A program made the translations under genes and the position numbers. The notes beneath the pieces were generated by a model. That model saw nothing but the letters and a program-made list of their open reading frames with translations, searched no databases and was not told where the DNA came from. From Yoonia sp. I 8.24 (GTDB lineage: Bacteria > Pseudomonadota > Alphaproteobacteria > Rhodobacterales > Rhodobacteraceae), in assembly GCF_022096995.1 (NCBI RefSeq), contig NZ_JACXGQ010000005.1, forward strand, positions 124,001 to 188,000: DNA of 64,000 bases, read 5' to 3'. Shown in pieces: positions 35,280 through 44,424 of this stretch (its first letter is position 1; every line of letters begins with the position of its first letter).

Positions 35280-37799
35280 TTAGAAGGATGATTGCGACAC
35301 ATCCCAAATAGGGCCAAGTGCTGCGATGGCTTTGCTCATATCATCAAGCCGCTCTTCTTTGGCCGCATTTTCAACGTCGATCAACGCCGAACGGTAGTCT
35401 GTGGCGCCGAAAGTTGCAGCGCTACCCGCCACTTTGTGTGCCCGTTTCGCAATCTCGGATAGGTCCATGCCTGTTTCGGTCGCTAACCAGCTGTGCAAGA
35501 CCATCACTTCGTCGACGAAACGCGCCCGCAATCGAGTATATTTGTCTTCACCGATGAGATCACGCATCTCGCTTGCATGCGAAGACGTCAGTGCTCTGTG
35601 GCCATCCTCAAGTATTTCCGCAAGAAATCTGTGAACTATATTTCGGAGCGCGTCACGCGACAGCGGTTTCGTTAGAATGGCATTCATTCCGTCCTTAAGA
35701 AAATCCGCTTGTTCAGTGGCTAAAGCGTTTGCCGTCAGGGCGACGATTGGTGTGTTTGCACAAACCCCTCCACCGGAACGAATAGCTCGCGTAGCGGTGC
35801 GCCCATCCATGATTGGCATACTGACATCCATCAAGATTAGGTCGAATGGGTAGTCATGTGCGATTTCTACGGCTGCTGCTCCGTCATGGACCTCTGAGGT
35901 GAGCTGGCCATCTTTTCGCAGCATTTCCCGGGTGACGGTCCGGTTAATTTCATTGTCTTCAACAATCAGAATATGAAAACCTGTTTCAGGAAGTTCGGCT
36001 ATCTGGATTGGGGCCGGTTCATCGACAGGTGCGGCCTGTCTCATTGGCAAATGTAGGCTAAATGTGCTGCCAACCCCAACCTCACTGTCAACCGATATGC
36101 TACCGCCCATCGCTGTCGCGAAACGACGCGCAATACTGAGTCCCAAACCCGTGCCGCCCACAACCCTGTCATAGGCGGTTGTTCCAGTGACAAAATCATC
36201 AAAAATACGGCCCTTCAAATCTTCATCAATGCCTTGACCCGTATCAGTAACTTGAAAGTCGACATCGACATTATCGCCGTCCCCGTGCCTTGCGTTGATC
36301 ATGATCGAGACACTTCCGCCACGGGTGAATTTGACCGCGTTCCCAATGAGGTTCATCAATATGTGCTGAAGCCGCTCAGGGTCCGACAGCACCCAATTCG
36401 CGGGTTCGCCGGTCCAACCCCATGTCAGTGTTGTGCTATTTGTCGTCGCCGTTCCGCTTTGACTGTCGACAATTTCTTGAACCAAGTTGGCAAGGTTTAA
36501 CGGCACCTGCCGCAACTGAAGCCGACCCACATCGTAACGCGTGATGTCCAAAACGTCTGAGACGTGACGCAATAGCAGATCGCCAGATGTTTCCATATTG
36601 CGGATGTAACGTAACTGATGTCCGTTCAGTTTTGTATCTTGGATCAGGTTCAGGTTGCCCAATAGGCCATTCAGCGGGGTCCTGATTTCATGGCTCATTG
36701 TTGCCAGAAACTCTGTTTTCAGACGGTCCGCAGCCAAGGCCCGATCGCGGGCCGATATCAGCTCTTTTTCCGCTTCGACGCTTGCGGAAATGTCCCGGAG
36801 GAACGCGATGAAGATTTCGCCGTCATCCGTGCGCGCACTTTGAATTGCCAGCTCAACAGGGAAGATATCGCCGTTGGCGCGCTTGGCCTCTAGCTTTACA
36901 CGCCCTTTGCCGACCACGTGCTTTTCGCCGCCGTCGCGCATGCGTTTCATTCCCGCGTCATGGGCATCGACTAAATGTTCCGGGATGATAAGCGGGCCCA
37001 ATTCCTTTCCCAAAACATCCCGAGACTTATGACCAAAGATGGTTTCTGCGGCCGCGTTAAATGCGACGATGCGGCCAGCGTTGTCACTGACGATCACACC
37101 GTCAAGGGACGTTTGAATGACAGTGTTCATACGATCTGCTGTATCCAAAGTCTCGCGCTCTCGGACTGTGTTTTGGATGTTCAGGCGCCGCAGATAATAG
37201 ACGGCGAAACCCATGACTGTCACAAGAATCGCCATCAATGCAGCGACTTGAAACAGGGTTCCAGCAAAGGTTTGGCGCCGCGCGTCCGATTCACTCGCAA
37301 AGAAATCCAGAGCAGAATTGGCAATTGTGCGAACAAGTGGGCGGGTCTGTTCGGCATACTCTGATATGTCGCCCAACGCCGCACGCAACGTCGCATCATC
37401 GCTGTCGATCAATGGCACTGTGCGATCCAAAAAGGTCTGCACTTCTAATAGCGCCGTTTCATAATCTTCCAAAGTGCGCAGGCGGGCATACACAGACGCC
37501 GATTGTAGTGTCTGAATTCGACTGAAAAAGACATCGAACCTTTGGCGCATTTGGATAAAATCGCCGCGTTCGTTGGCTTTTGCCTCGGATAGTTTTTTGG
37601 TGAATTCGAGAAATTCGACTTCGGCCTGAGAAAGAGTCCAATGAACGTTGTCGGAACCCGCAGACTCTAACTGACGCAAATCGCGGGCGACGTTTATACT
37701 CAAAAATATAATGGCGATGATGAACATCACACTGGCGACCGTCAGATAGACAGACTTGAATAAATGATTTTCCGTTTGATTGGGTTTCACGACGATCAC
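35280..37799 (-). CDS. Hybrid sensor histidine kinase with PAS, receiver and Hpt domains
   Basis: 839 residues. Two membrane helices (about 17-37 and 182-203) flank a helical periplasmic sensor. Then come a PAS domain (about 220-340; DGVIVSDNAGRIVAFN), the HisKA dimerisation domain with H-box MSHEIRTPLNG, an ATPase domain (NLIGNAVKFT, DTGQGIDEDL, GGTGLGLSIA), a receiver domain (LILMDVSMP) and a C-terminal Hpt domain (AHKVAGSAATFGA). The domain order predicts a His-Asp-His relay to a separate regulator, most simply the LuxR-type protein at 41006. The next gene upstream in the same operon encodes a secreted partner. Confidence 0.9.
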   Translation of the reverse strand: MIVVKPNQTENHLFKSVYLTVASVMFIIAIIFLSINVARDLRQLESAGSDNVHWTLSQAEVEFLEFTKKLSEAKANERGDFIQMRQRFDVFFSRIQTLQSASVYARLRTLEDYETALLEVQTFLDRTVPLIDSDDATLRAALGDISEYAEQTRPLVRTIANSALDFFASESDARRQTFAGTLFQVAALMAILVTVMGFAVYYLRRLNIQNTVRERETLDTADRMNTVIQTSLDGVIVSDNAGRIVAFNAAAETIFGHKSRDVLGKELGPLIIPEHLVDAHDAGMKRMRDGGEKHVVGKGRVKLEAKRANGDIFPVELAIQSARTDDGEIFIAFLRDISASVEAEKELISARDRALAADRLKTEFLATMSHEIRTPLNGLLGNLNLIQDTKLNGHQLRYIRNMETSGDLLLRHVSDVLDITRYDVGRLQLRQVPLNLANLVQEIVDSQSGTATTNSTTLTWGWTGEPANWVLSDPERLQHILMNLIGNAVKFTRGGSVSIMINARHGDGDNVDVDFQVTDTGQGIDEDLKGRIFDDFVTGTTAYDRVVGGTGLGLSIARRFATAMGGSISVDSEVGVGSTFSLHLPMRQAAPVDEPAPIQIAELPETGFHILIVEDNEINRTVTREMLRKDGQLTSEVHDGAAAVEIAHDYPFDLILMDVSMPIMDGRTATRAIRSGGGVCANTPIVALTANALATEQADFLKDGMNAILTKPLSRDALRNIVHRFLAEILEDGHRALTSSHASEMRDLIGEDKYTRLRARFVDEVMVLHSWLATETGMDLSEIAKRAHKVAGSAATFGATDYRSALIDVENAAKEERLDDMSKAIAALGPIWDVSQSSF

Positions 37800-37820
37800 C
37801 TCAAAGGTGCAGCCCTGACG

Positions 37821-38336
37821 CTATTGAACGATTTCAATGCGGTCGAGTTGCCAGATGCTACGCGAATAGATCACTTCTGACCGGTAGTCAGCACTCGCGT
37901 CATAAGGATAGACGATCCACAACGGGCCTTTTTCGCGCACAGACATCGTGTCGCCGTTCAGCAAGTAAGCCACGATTGGGCCGCCAACGACGGCATCGGT
38001 CACAGGAATTTCTACGGTATAGTTATTGATTGCGGTCGCAAGAACGGTCCCATTGGTCACCTCTAGGCGTTCGAGCAATGCCTGCAGCGCGACCCCTTCA
38101 AATATCTGTTCACCTTCCGTCCAGATCGTTGTGGTCTCGATGGTCACAGGGTCAAACGACATCAACATTTCCAAATCAAATTGAGCTGTGTCATCCACAT
38201 TCACCGCCCCAATATCTCCACTCACCGTCAAGACGACAGTTTGTGTTGGCGTTTGCAGTTCGTCGGCCGCTATAGGCGCCGAAGTTGTACAGACGGCGAC
38301 GAAGGCGAAAAAGGCAGCGCGTAAAAGGCGGGGCAT
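37821..38336 (-). CDS. Secreted oxidoreductase molybdopterin-binding-fold protein lacking the cofactor cysteine
   Basis: 171 residues from ATG 38336, with a signal peptide ending in APIAA. The mature part (SGDIG, FDLEMLMSF, FEGVALQALLERL, GGPIVAYLLNGDTMSVREKGPLWIVYP) is the sulfite-oxidase/YedY-like fold found as small secreted proteins. No cysteine remains after the signal peptide, so the molybdenum-ligating residue is missing and catalysis is unlikely. It sits 21 bases upstream of the sensor kinase in the same direction, so a ligand-binding partner of the kinase is the best reading. A longer frame to 38609 overlaps galU and is rejected. Confidence 0.75.
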   Translation of the reverse strand: MPRLLRAAFFAFVAVCTTSAPIAADELQTPTQTVVLTVSGDIGAVNVDDTAQFDLEMLMSFDPVTIETTTIWTEGEQIFEGVALQALLERLEVTNGTVLATAINNYTVEIPVTDAVVGGPIVAYLLNGDTMSVREKGPLWIVYPYDASADYRSEVIYSRSIWQLDRIEIVQ

Positions 38337-38416
38337 AGCAAGTATCCTGATGAGTATCTCGCGAGGAGTGTGCCACAGAAATCTTACAAACGCATCAAAC
38401 CAAAAGGATAGCCACC

Positions 38417-38430
38417 TACCCGAACGGATA
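38417..38430. promoter_or_regulatory. Putative exopolysaccharide operator, TACCC-GAAC-GGATA
   Basis: Same palindrome class as 33955 and 41623, about 80 bases upstream of the secreted sensor partner gene. It lies in a larger inverted repeat (GCCACCTA-N10-TAGGTGGC, 38411-38436) that could also serve as a transcript end for galU, though no T tract follows. Confidence 0.5.
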
Positions 38431-38442
38431 GGTGGCCCCGCG

Positions 38443-39330
38443 TCACGCGACAGCTTGCAGGCTTTCCTGACGCGCCCTGAGGAACTTTTCATAGTCCAAG
38501 CGCAGTTCTGGCCGATCAAGCGCATAGACAGTCGTCGCCTGAACAAACCCCTGAATGGATCCGCAATCGAATCGTTCCCCGGCAAAGCGGAAACCGGTGA
38601 CCCCGGCATCGGCTAGGTCGGCATTGATAGCGTCGGTTAATTGCAGCTCCCCACCGGCACCGGGGCCCTGAACAGCCAGGCGGTCAAAGACTGATGGTTG
38701 CAGAATATATCGCCCAACAACGGCAAGGGTTGATGGCGCCACATCCGGGCGTGGTTTTTCGACCATACCACGGGCAGTGGCCAACTGACCGCGCTGATGA
38801 TCGACGTCCAGCACGCCATAGGATGATGTTTGTGCGCGGGGCACGTCCATCGTTGCAACCATATGCCCGCCCGTCTGTGCATGCGCATCGACCATTTGGG
38901 CCAAGGCACCGCGTGGTGCGCGGATGACGTCATCGGGCAACAGAACGGCAAATGGTTCGTTACCGACGGCGCGTTGGGCAAGCTTGACCGCATGTCCAAG
39001 GCCCCGGGGTTGATCCTGTCGAATGAAACTAAGCGTCCCTTCGGGCATTCGGGTTTGGCCAAGGGCGGCAAGCGCTGCTGTCTTGCCGTTCTTTTTCAAG
39101 CGCAGTTCAAGCGCTGCCGCAGTATCAAAGTAATCTTCCAATGCGCCTTTACCAGCCGCCGTGACAAAGATGAATTCTTCGATGCCCGCCTGCCGGGCTT
39201 CATCGACGGCATATTGAATAAGCGGGCGATCAACGAGGGGAAGCATTTCCTTGGGCACTGATTTGGTGGCGGGCAAAAAACGTGTGCCAAGACCGGCGAC
39301 GGGGAAAACAGCTTTGCGGATATGTGTCAC
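38443..39330 (-). CDS. galU: UTP--glucose-1-phosphate uridylyltransferase
   Basis: 295 residues with the nucleotidyltransferase N-terminus KAVFPVAGLGTRFLPATKSVPKEMLPLVDRPLIQY, read as the GxGTRxxPxTK signature and the catalytic lysine region, LPDDV for metal binding, and VEKP near 170. It makes UDP-glucose, precursor for exopolysaccharide sugars. Located inside the cluster between the sensor operon and the glycosyltransferase fusion, 35 bases after the latter. Confidence 0.94.
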   Translation of the reverse strand: MTHIRKAVFPVAGLGTRFLPATKSVPKEMLPLVDRPLIQYAVDEARQAGIEEFIFVTAAGKGALEDYFDTAAALELRLKKNGKTAALAALGQTRMPEGTLSFIRQDQPRGLGHAVKLAQRAVGNEPFAVLLPDDVIRAPRGALAQMVDAHAQTGGHMVATMDVPRAQTSSYGVLDVDHQRGQLATARGMVEKPRPDVAPSTLAVVGRYILQPSVFDRLAVQGPGAGGELQLTDAINADLADAGVTGFRFAGERFDCGSIQGFVQATTVYALDRPELRLDYEKFLRARQESLQAVA

Positions 39331-39365
39331 GGGATTGTCCTTTCGATAACGAAAATTTGGAGGGT

Positions 39366-40775
39366 TCAGTAGGCGCCGCGGCCCGAGATGACGGCGCGAA
39401 ACGTCATGAGTATGAGGATGAAATCGAGCGCAATTGTGCGGTGCGCGGCATAGGCAAGGTCCATCTCAATCATTTTGTTAAACTCGACATCAGCCCGACC
39501 TGAGACTTGCCAGACGCCTGTGATGCCTGGCTTGACCGCCAGCCGACCAAAGGCCCGGCTTGGGTATTTTGCGACTTCGCTTGGCAATGCGGGTCGCGGG
39601 CCGACAATCGACATCTCTCCACGCAGGACGTTGATGATCTGGGGTAGTTCGTCGATCGATGCCCGACGAATGAATCGCCCAACACGCGTGATGCGCGGAT
39701 CGCTGCGTGCCTTAAAACAAATCCCCTCACGGTCAGAGTTTTCTTCGACCTCTGCCCGCAAAGTCTCTGCATCTTGGCGCATTGACCTGAATTTCAGCAT
39801 CGAGAAGGATTTTCCTTTTTTTCCGACACGCGATTGACGAAATAGCGCCGGGCCCTTGCTATCTAACTTGATGGCAAGGGCGGTCGCTGCAAAAATAGGG
39901 GCAAGAGCGATAAGCGCAAAGCTGGCGATGCTCACGTCCATGATTCGGCTTGCGATCAAACGGTTTGGTGTACGTTTAAAGGCGTCTTTCGCAGCCCGGG
40001 CAAGGAAGGCGATATTCCCGTAAAGATACCGCTTGGCCATCCGCTTGGGTTCCATCGCTAGGCGCCAAACCCATTCGATCTTTGCTTTTTGAACTGGACC
40101 TGGTGCCCGCTTTACGTTGCCTGCAAGGAAATCTAGTGCGGCACCGACACCCAGACACAATGGGGCATGAAGTTTGTCCGCATGGCGATCAATCCACATC
40201 TCTTGCACCGGAACGCCCATGGCTACAATAACAATATCAGCGCCGCTTGCGTTGATATCTGCGATGACCTCGGTTGGATTAACGGCCCCCTTAAATCCAT
40301 CACGCGTCCCTGCGACCATGAGGTGCGGAATGGCCGCACGCAGTTTTTCAGCGGCGACCGCTGCAGTGCCGGGTGTTCCGCCAAACAGGTAAACGGACTT
40401 TCCCATATCTGCAGCGCGCTGCATTAAGGCAGGTACAAGATCGGTGCCGTTGAGGTTAGCGGTCAATGTATGACCGGTCATCTTACCTGCCAGCTCTACC
40501 CCGATCCCGTCAGGTAACAAAACCTCTGCCCGGCGGACTGCGGCTGCATAAGCCCGGTCCTTTGCCATGACGTTGCAGCAATGGGCATTTATAAAAAACG
40601 CCCGCCGACGGCCCGGTGCAAGCAACGCATCAATAGCTGTCGTCTGGTCCGCATCAACCAATGTCAGATCAAGCGCTGGCAAATAACTTGTTTTGGTACC
40701 ATTGCGTGTTGTGATTGGGGCGGCAGCGATAAAGTCGAAGTCAGTGTGTTTCATTGAGACGATCCCGAAGTTCAT
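39366..40775 (-). CDS. Fusion of WecB/TagA/CpsF glycosyltransferase (GT26) and polyprenyl-phosphate sugar-1-phosphate transferase
   Basis: 469 residues in two domains. Residues about 45-230 are GT26 (INAHCCNVMAKD, LPDGIGVELAGK, VYLFGGTPG, VAMGVPVQEMWI). Residues about 265-469 are a bacterial sugar transferase that starts the repeat unit on undecaprenyl phosphate, with one membrane helix (about 270-292), KFRSMR, IDELPQIINVLRGEMSIVGPRP and KPGITGVWQVSGR. The two enzymes normally act in the first two steps of lipid-linked synthesis and are usually separate proteins. An internal ATG eight codons in is an alternative start. The divergent gap to the response regulator holds a palindrome at 40902. 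Confidence 0.9.
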   Translation of the reverse strand: MNFGIVSMKHTDFDFIAAAPITTRNGTKTSYLPALDLTLVDADQTTAIDALLAPGRRRAFFINAHCCNVMAKDRAYAAAVRRAEVLLPDGIGVELAGKMTGHTLTANLNGTDLVPALMQRAADMGKSVYLFGGTPGTAAVAAEKLRAAIPHLMVAGTRDGFKGAVNPTEVIADINASGADIVIVAMGVPVQEMWIDRHADKLHAPLCLGVGAALDFLAGNVKRAPGPVQKAKIEWVWRLAMEPKRMAKRYLYGNIAFLARAAKDAFKRTPNRLIASRIMDVSIASFALIALAPIFAATALAIKLDSKGPALFRQSRVGKKGKSFSMLKFRSMRQDAETLRAEVEENSDREGICFKARSDPRITRVGRFIRRASIDELPQIINVLRGEMSIVGPRPALPSEVAKYPSRAFGRLAVKPGITGVWQVSGRADVEFNKMIEMDLAYAAHRTIALDFILILMTFRAVISGRGAY

Positions 40776-40901
40776 TTGCGATTGCCCTAAGGTTGAGGGA
40801 CAAGTGCAAACGGCTCAACGAAGCGACAGGACAGTTCTTTGGGTCAGAAGAGATCAGGATGGGGCCGTTGGATCAGGTTTTAACGCAAATGATACGGATT
40901 C

Positions 40902-40915
40902 TATCCTTTTGCATA
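40902..40915. promoter_or_regulatory. Putative exopolysaccharide operator, degenerate (TATCC-TTTT-GCATA)
   Basis: Matches the 33955 site at 12 of 14 positions, in the divergent gap between the transferase fusion and the LuxR-type regulator. Overlaps a second small inverted repeat GGAT-TCT-ATCC (40896-40906). Confidence 0.4.
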
Positions 40916-41005
40916 CATAATATCGCCATAATAGTGGGTGAAGTTCAGGGCCGATCGCGTACATAGTGTTCGCGTTTGGGTAGTGTGCCGTCGAAAGGAC
41001 ATCGT

Positions 41006-41620
41006 TTGAGAGTATTAATTGCAGATGATCATGATCTATTGCGTGATACCTTAGTTTTGTTCTTGGAAAGCGAAGACGGAATAGAGGTAGAGGCCGTTGG
41101 CGATCTTGACGCAGCGCATGCTCGGATCGCTGATGACGATACATATGATCTCGTCTTGCTTGACTATAACATGCCCGGCATGAACGGATTGGACGGGTTG
41201 ACCCGAACTTTGGCTTTGGAAGGTGATCAGCGCGTTGCGCTGATATCCGGCGAGGCGACCCGCGATATTGCAGAGCAAGCTCTAGAGGCAGGTGCGGCAG
41301 GATTTGTACCCAAGACCTTGCCAGCAAAATCGATGATCAATGCAGTCAGATTTATGGCCATGGGCGAACAATATGCCCCCATTGATTTTATGACTGCCGT
41401 TGACGATGCGCCGGTAAACCCCTTGGCCGAAAAATTGACGATCAGAGAATTGGAGGTCCTCAAAGGGTTAACGGAAGGAAAATCAAACAAGGAAATCGCG
41501 CGCGATTTGGATATTACCGAGCCCACAGTCAAGCTTCACATGAAGACGTTGTTCCGAAAAGTCGAGGTATCAAACCGGACCCAAGCAGCACTTGTTGCGC
41601 GCGAAGCAGGGCTTTTCTGA
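41006..41620 (+). CDS. LuxR/FixJ-type response regulator of the exopolysaccharide cluster
   Basis: Receiver domain with the acidic pair DDHD near the start, phospho-acceptor aspartate in LVLLDYNMPG and conserved lysine in VPKTLP, then a C-terminal LuxR helix-turn-helix (LTIRELEVLKGLTEGKSNKEIARDLDITEPTVKLHMKTLFRKV, read in parts). No ATG fits; TTG 41006 is supported by AAAGGA seven bases upstream, with GTG 40985 as the alternative. It is the best candidate both as terminal acceptor of the hybrid kinase phosphorelay and as the protein binding the four palindromes, two of which flank its own gene. Confidence 0.85.
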   Translation: MRVLIADDHDLLRDTLVLFLESEDGIEVEAVGDLDAAHARIADDDTYDLVLLDYNMPGMNGLDGLTRTLALEGDQRVALISGEATRDIAEQALEAGAAGFVPKTLPAKSMINAVRFMAMGEQYAPIDFMTAVDDAPVNPLAEKLTIRELEVLKGLTEGKSNKEIARDLDITEPTVKLHMKTLFRKVEVSNRTQAALVAREAGLF

Positions 41621-41622
41621 TC

Positions 41623-41636
41623 TACCCTTTCGGATA
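41623..41636. promoter_or_regulatory. Putative exopolysaccharide operator, TACCC-TTTC-GGATA
   Basis: Starts 3 bases after the stop of the response regulator and 93 bases before the chain-length protein gene. It has the same right arm and spacer as the 33955 site and one different base in the left arm. Confidence 0.55.
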
Positions 41637-41728
41637 GGTCATCGGCCAAAGGTGACTGTGTTTGCGGCTTTTGCGCCCAAGATAGTTAGCAGCCAATAAG
41701 ATAACGTCATGGGACAAGGAGCAAGCCC

Positions 41729-43171
41729 ATGACTGCACAAACCATACCACCACTCACGGCTCCGGCCACTGGTAAACATCCCAGTCGGCTACGGCGTGTG
41801 ATTGTGGGCGGCAGACTTAGCGATCTTGGGCGACTGCCCCGCTATGTTGCGTTTGCGCTCCTTGGCGGAGTGGCCATTTGGGGCCCTATCACGGGCTACC
41901 TGAAGACTGCTCCGCTTTCTTATAAATCCAGCAGTTCATTGATCTTGCCCGGTTCAGGCGCATCGGCATCGATGAATCTGAATGGGATCGGACAGGCGTC
42001 CTCCTATGCCAACTCCGCATTTGCTAGCAATGCGGTCAGTCCCACCGAGACGTACAAACGGTTGCTCAGCGCGAATCGTATCCTGGTGGCCGCTGCTGAT
42101 GCATTGGAAATCAGCCAAGCCGAGCTTGGCAAACCACGCGTCAGCTTGGTCGATCAAACAAGCCTAATCCACGTTGAATTGACCGGAGGCAGCCCGATTG
42201 AGGCGCAAGAGCGTGGCGAAGCCATACTGGTCGCGTTCTTTGCTGAACTGGACGCATTGCGCGCTGATGAACAACAGACACGCGAAGATAGCAGTCTTGG
42301 CGTTATCCAAGATTACCGGCAATCCGTCGCAGCCACCCGTACTGACATCGCAAACTTGCAGTCTGACACCGGGCTTATCTCTGTCGATCAATACGAGGCG
42401 CTTTTGGCGCAGCAAACCGTGCTTGAAGCGCAGGTGCGTGCCCAAGAAGCCGTCGTCAGCGAAAAGCGGGCATCGGTCAGAATGTTGGAACAAAATTTGG
42501 GTATTCAAGCAGGTATTGCCGCCACGACGCTGAAGCTTTTTGCAAATGAGGAATATACCAACCTGATCGCAGAAGCTGCGGTACAGGCGGCCACATTCGC
42601 TGAGGCAACAGCGCACTATGGCGCACAGCACCCAACAGTCACCGATGCGCGCCGCTCCCAACATCAGGCACAAGAAGCGGCGGCTGTTCATGCAGCGGTT
42701 TTAACCGGCCTTGACATCACACAAATTTCCAACCTCGACCTTGCTCCCGATGGAGCAAGAGCAGCGCTTTTGTCTCAACTTGTCGACATGAACGCGAGCT
42801 ATGCTGGTGCGGCCGATCAACTGGCAACGCTGCGCACGCAATTGGCCGCCGAAGTCGATCGCCTTGCCAGCATCGCACCTGCGGCAGCCAAGTTACAGGA
42901 TTTGCAACGCGATTTTTCTGTGGCTGAGGCGGTCTTCGCCTCGGCTATCGCACGCACCCAGACCACCAAATCGGACGTCTACGCATCTTACCCTCTTGTC
43001 CAAACGCTGGAAAATCCTTCTCTGCCCGATGCACCGTCATCGCCAAATCGTAATTTGGCCTTGGCCGCAGGCGTTGCTGCGACCTTCATGATGTTGATGG
43101 GGTTGGCGCTGGGGTGGATGCGTCTTGCGATTATAAACCGCCTTCTTAGCAAGCCAAATGGTGGCGCGTGA
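41729..43171 (+). CDS. Wzz/GumC-type polysaccharide chain-length (co-polymerase) protein without kinase
   Basis: 480 residues with an N-terminal membrane helix (about 45-65), a large periplasmic region rich in heptads (about 165-400; NLQSDTGLISVDQYEALLAQQ) and a C-terminal membrane helix (about 448-468) preceded by the proline-rich PSLPDAPSSPN. No Walker motif or tyrosine tail, so it is the PCP class without autokinase. It links the polymerase to the export channel. AAGGAG precedes the ATG; it overlaps the next gene by 4 bases. Confidence 0.82.
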   Translation: MTAQTIPPLTAPATGKHPSRLRRVIVGGRLSDLGRLPRYVAFALLGGVAIWGPITGYLKTAPLSYKSSSSLILPGSGASASMNLNGIGQASSYANSAFASNAVSPTETYKRLLSANRILVAAADALEISQAELGKPRVSLVDQTSLIHVELTGGSPIEAQERGEAILVAFFAELDALRADEQQTREDSSLGVIQDYRQSVAATRTDIANLQSDTGLISVDQYEALLAQQTVLEAQVRAQEAVVSEKRASVRMLEQNLGIQAGIAATTLKLFANEEYTNLIAEAAVQAATFAEATAHYGAQHPTVTDARRSQHQAQEAAAVHAAVLTGLDITQISNLDLAPDGARAALLSQLVDMNASYAGAADQLATLRTQLAAEVDRLASIAPAAAKLQDLQRDFSVAEAVFASAIARTQTTKSDVYASYPLVQTLENPSLPDAPSSPNRNLALAAGVAATFMMLMGLALGWMRLAIINRLLSKPNGGA

Positions 43172-44424
43172 TCGATCTGAACCCAGTTGAGCGGCTCATT
43201 TATAAGACGCTTACCCTCACTTGGGCGTTTTATGCAATTGGTGCGCTTTATGTTGTGGGTCCGATCCTTGCGTGGGTATTGGGCGTTATTGCAATCCTGT
43301 CGCTTTACTTGGGCCCGGCCATCCGGATCGATCTGCGGGCAACAGGGGCAATTCCACCGGTTGTTTGGGGGTGGGTTGGCGGTATGGCGGTCATGCTTGT
43401 CTCACTTTGGGTTGGGCACCTTGACTGGGGGATGGGGCTGAAACAGACGATCAAGTCCTCCATTGGGTGGGCCAAGGGGTGGGCATTGCTGGCGCTGTTC
43501 CCACTTGCGGGTGCGGTCTTACCAATCCGACGTGAGGTGCTGATCCGCGGGCAATGCGTGATTGGTTTGTTCACCTTGCTCATTGCACCTGTGTTGCTTG
43601 CTGCGCCGTACATTGGCTTGCCGGAAAGAGTATTTACATCCCCGCTCAAGGCGATTGGCGGCCCCGGCCCAGAGTATTTCAGCGTCTACTTCTTTACATT
43701 TGACCCATCGAGCTGGACGCCACGCTGGCAATTCTATGCGCCTTGGTCGCCCTTCGCGGCGCTGCTCGGGGTCGTCATGATCTTGTTCGCGTTAGAAGAA
43801 AAGGAGATCAAATGGCGCAGCTTTGGAATAGCCGCCGGGACATTGATGATCTTCGCCTCAAAGTCACGCATGGGTTTGGTCGGCTTGGTCGCCTGCACAA
43901 TTGGTCCACGGATGTTGCCATTGATCCTGAAAGGCTGGATGTGGCAGGTTGTCGCTGGTTTGACCGCATCGCTTGCGGTCATTGGAACAGCACTGGCTGC
44001 TGCCGCGATGGACGCTATTGCAGCCTTCAAGGGCGCGCGCGCCGACAGCACGCGCGTCAGAGAAGCCTTGCAAAGGATCGCCGGCGAACGTTGGTATAAC
44101 GACGCATTTTGGTTTGGGCATGGCAGGGTGCAGCCGGGATCACACGCTGTCGAATATATGCCCATCGGCAGCCACCACACATGGTGGGGGTTGCTATTTG
44201 TCAAAGGGCTGGTTGGGATGCTGGCCCTGCTCCTGCCGTTCGTCTGGCAAACATGCATCGCATTGATCGATGCCGCAAAAGGACCGCGCGGCCGGTTGCC
44301 GCTTGGAATCATGATGACGCTGACGTTGTTGTCATTTGGCGAGAACATTGAGATCGAAGCATATATGCTATGGCCAGGACTGGTTGTTTTAGGCATTCAC
44401 GCAAGAGAATGTGCATCAAACTAA
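43168..44424 (+). CDS. O-antigen ligase/polymerase-like membrane protein (Wzy candidate)
   Basis: 418 residues, about ten hydrophobic segments with a large periplasmic loop. FGHGRVQPGSHAVEY and PIGSHHTWWGLLFVKGLVG are the Wzy_C/O-antigen ligase pattern. Start GTG 43168 overlaps the chain-length gene by 4 bases. It would polymerise the flipped repeat units, completing the Wzx/Wzy pathway together with the flippase at 32625. Confidence 0.82.
   Translation: MIDLNPVERLIYKTLTLTWAFYAIGALYVVGPILAWVLGVIAILSLYLGPAIRIDLRATGAIPPVVWGWVGGMAVMLVSLWVGHLDWGMGLKQTIKSSIGWAKGWALLALFPLAGAVLPIRREVLIRGQCVIGLFTLLIAPVLLAAPYIGLPERVFTSPLKAIGGPGPEYFSVYFFTFDPSSWTPRWQFYAPWSPFAALLGVVMILFALEEKEIKWRSFGIAAGTLMIFASKSRMGLVGLVACTIGPRMLPLILKGWMWQVVAGLTASLAVIGTALAAAAMDAIAAFKGARADSTRVREALQRIAGERWYNDAFWFGHGRVQPGSHAVEYMPIGSHHTWWGLLFVKGLVGMLALLLPFVWQTCIALIDAAKGPRGRLPLGIMMTLTLLSFGENIEIEAYMLWPGLVVLGIHARECASN

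Noticed and set aside
38411-38436. GCCACCTA ... TAGGTGGC hairpin as a galU terminator
   Set aside because: There is no T tract on either side, and the inner sequence matches the cluster palindrome, so an operator is the better reading, though both may hold.
37821-38609. Longer version of the secreted sensor partner starting at 38609
   Set aside because: It would overlap galU and bury the signal peptide; ATG 38336 gives a normal signal sequence.
43734-44396. 220-codon minus-strand frame opposite the polymerase/ligase gene
   Set aside because: Antisense shadow of a well-supported membrane protein; no family features.
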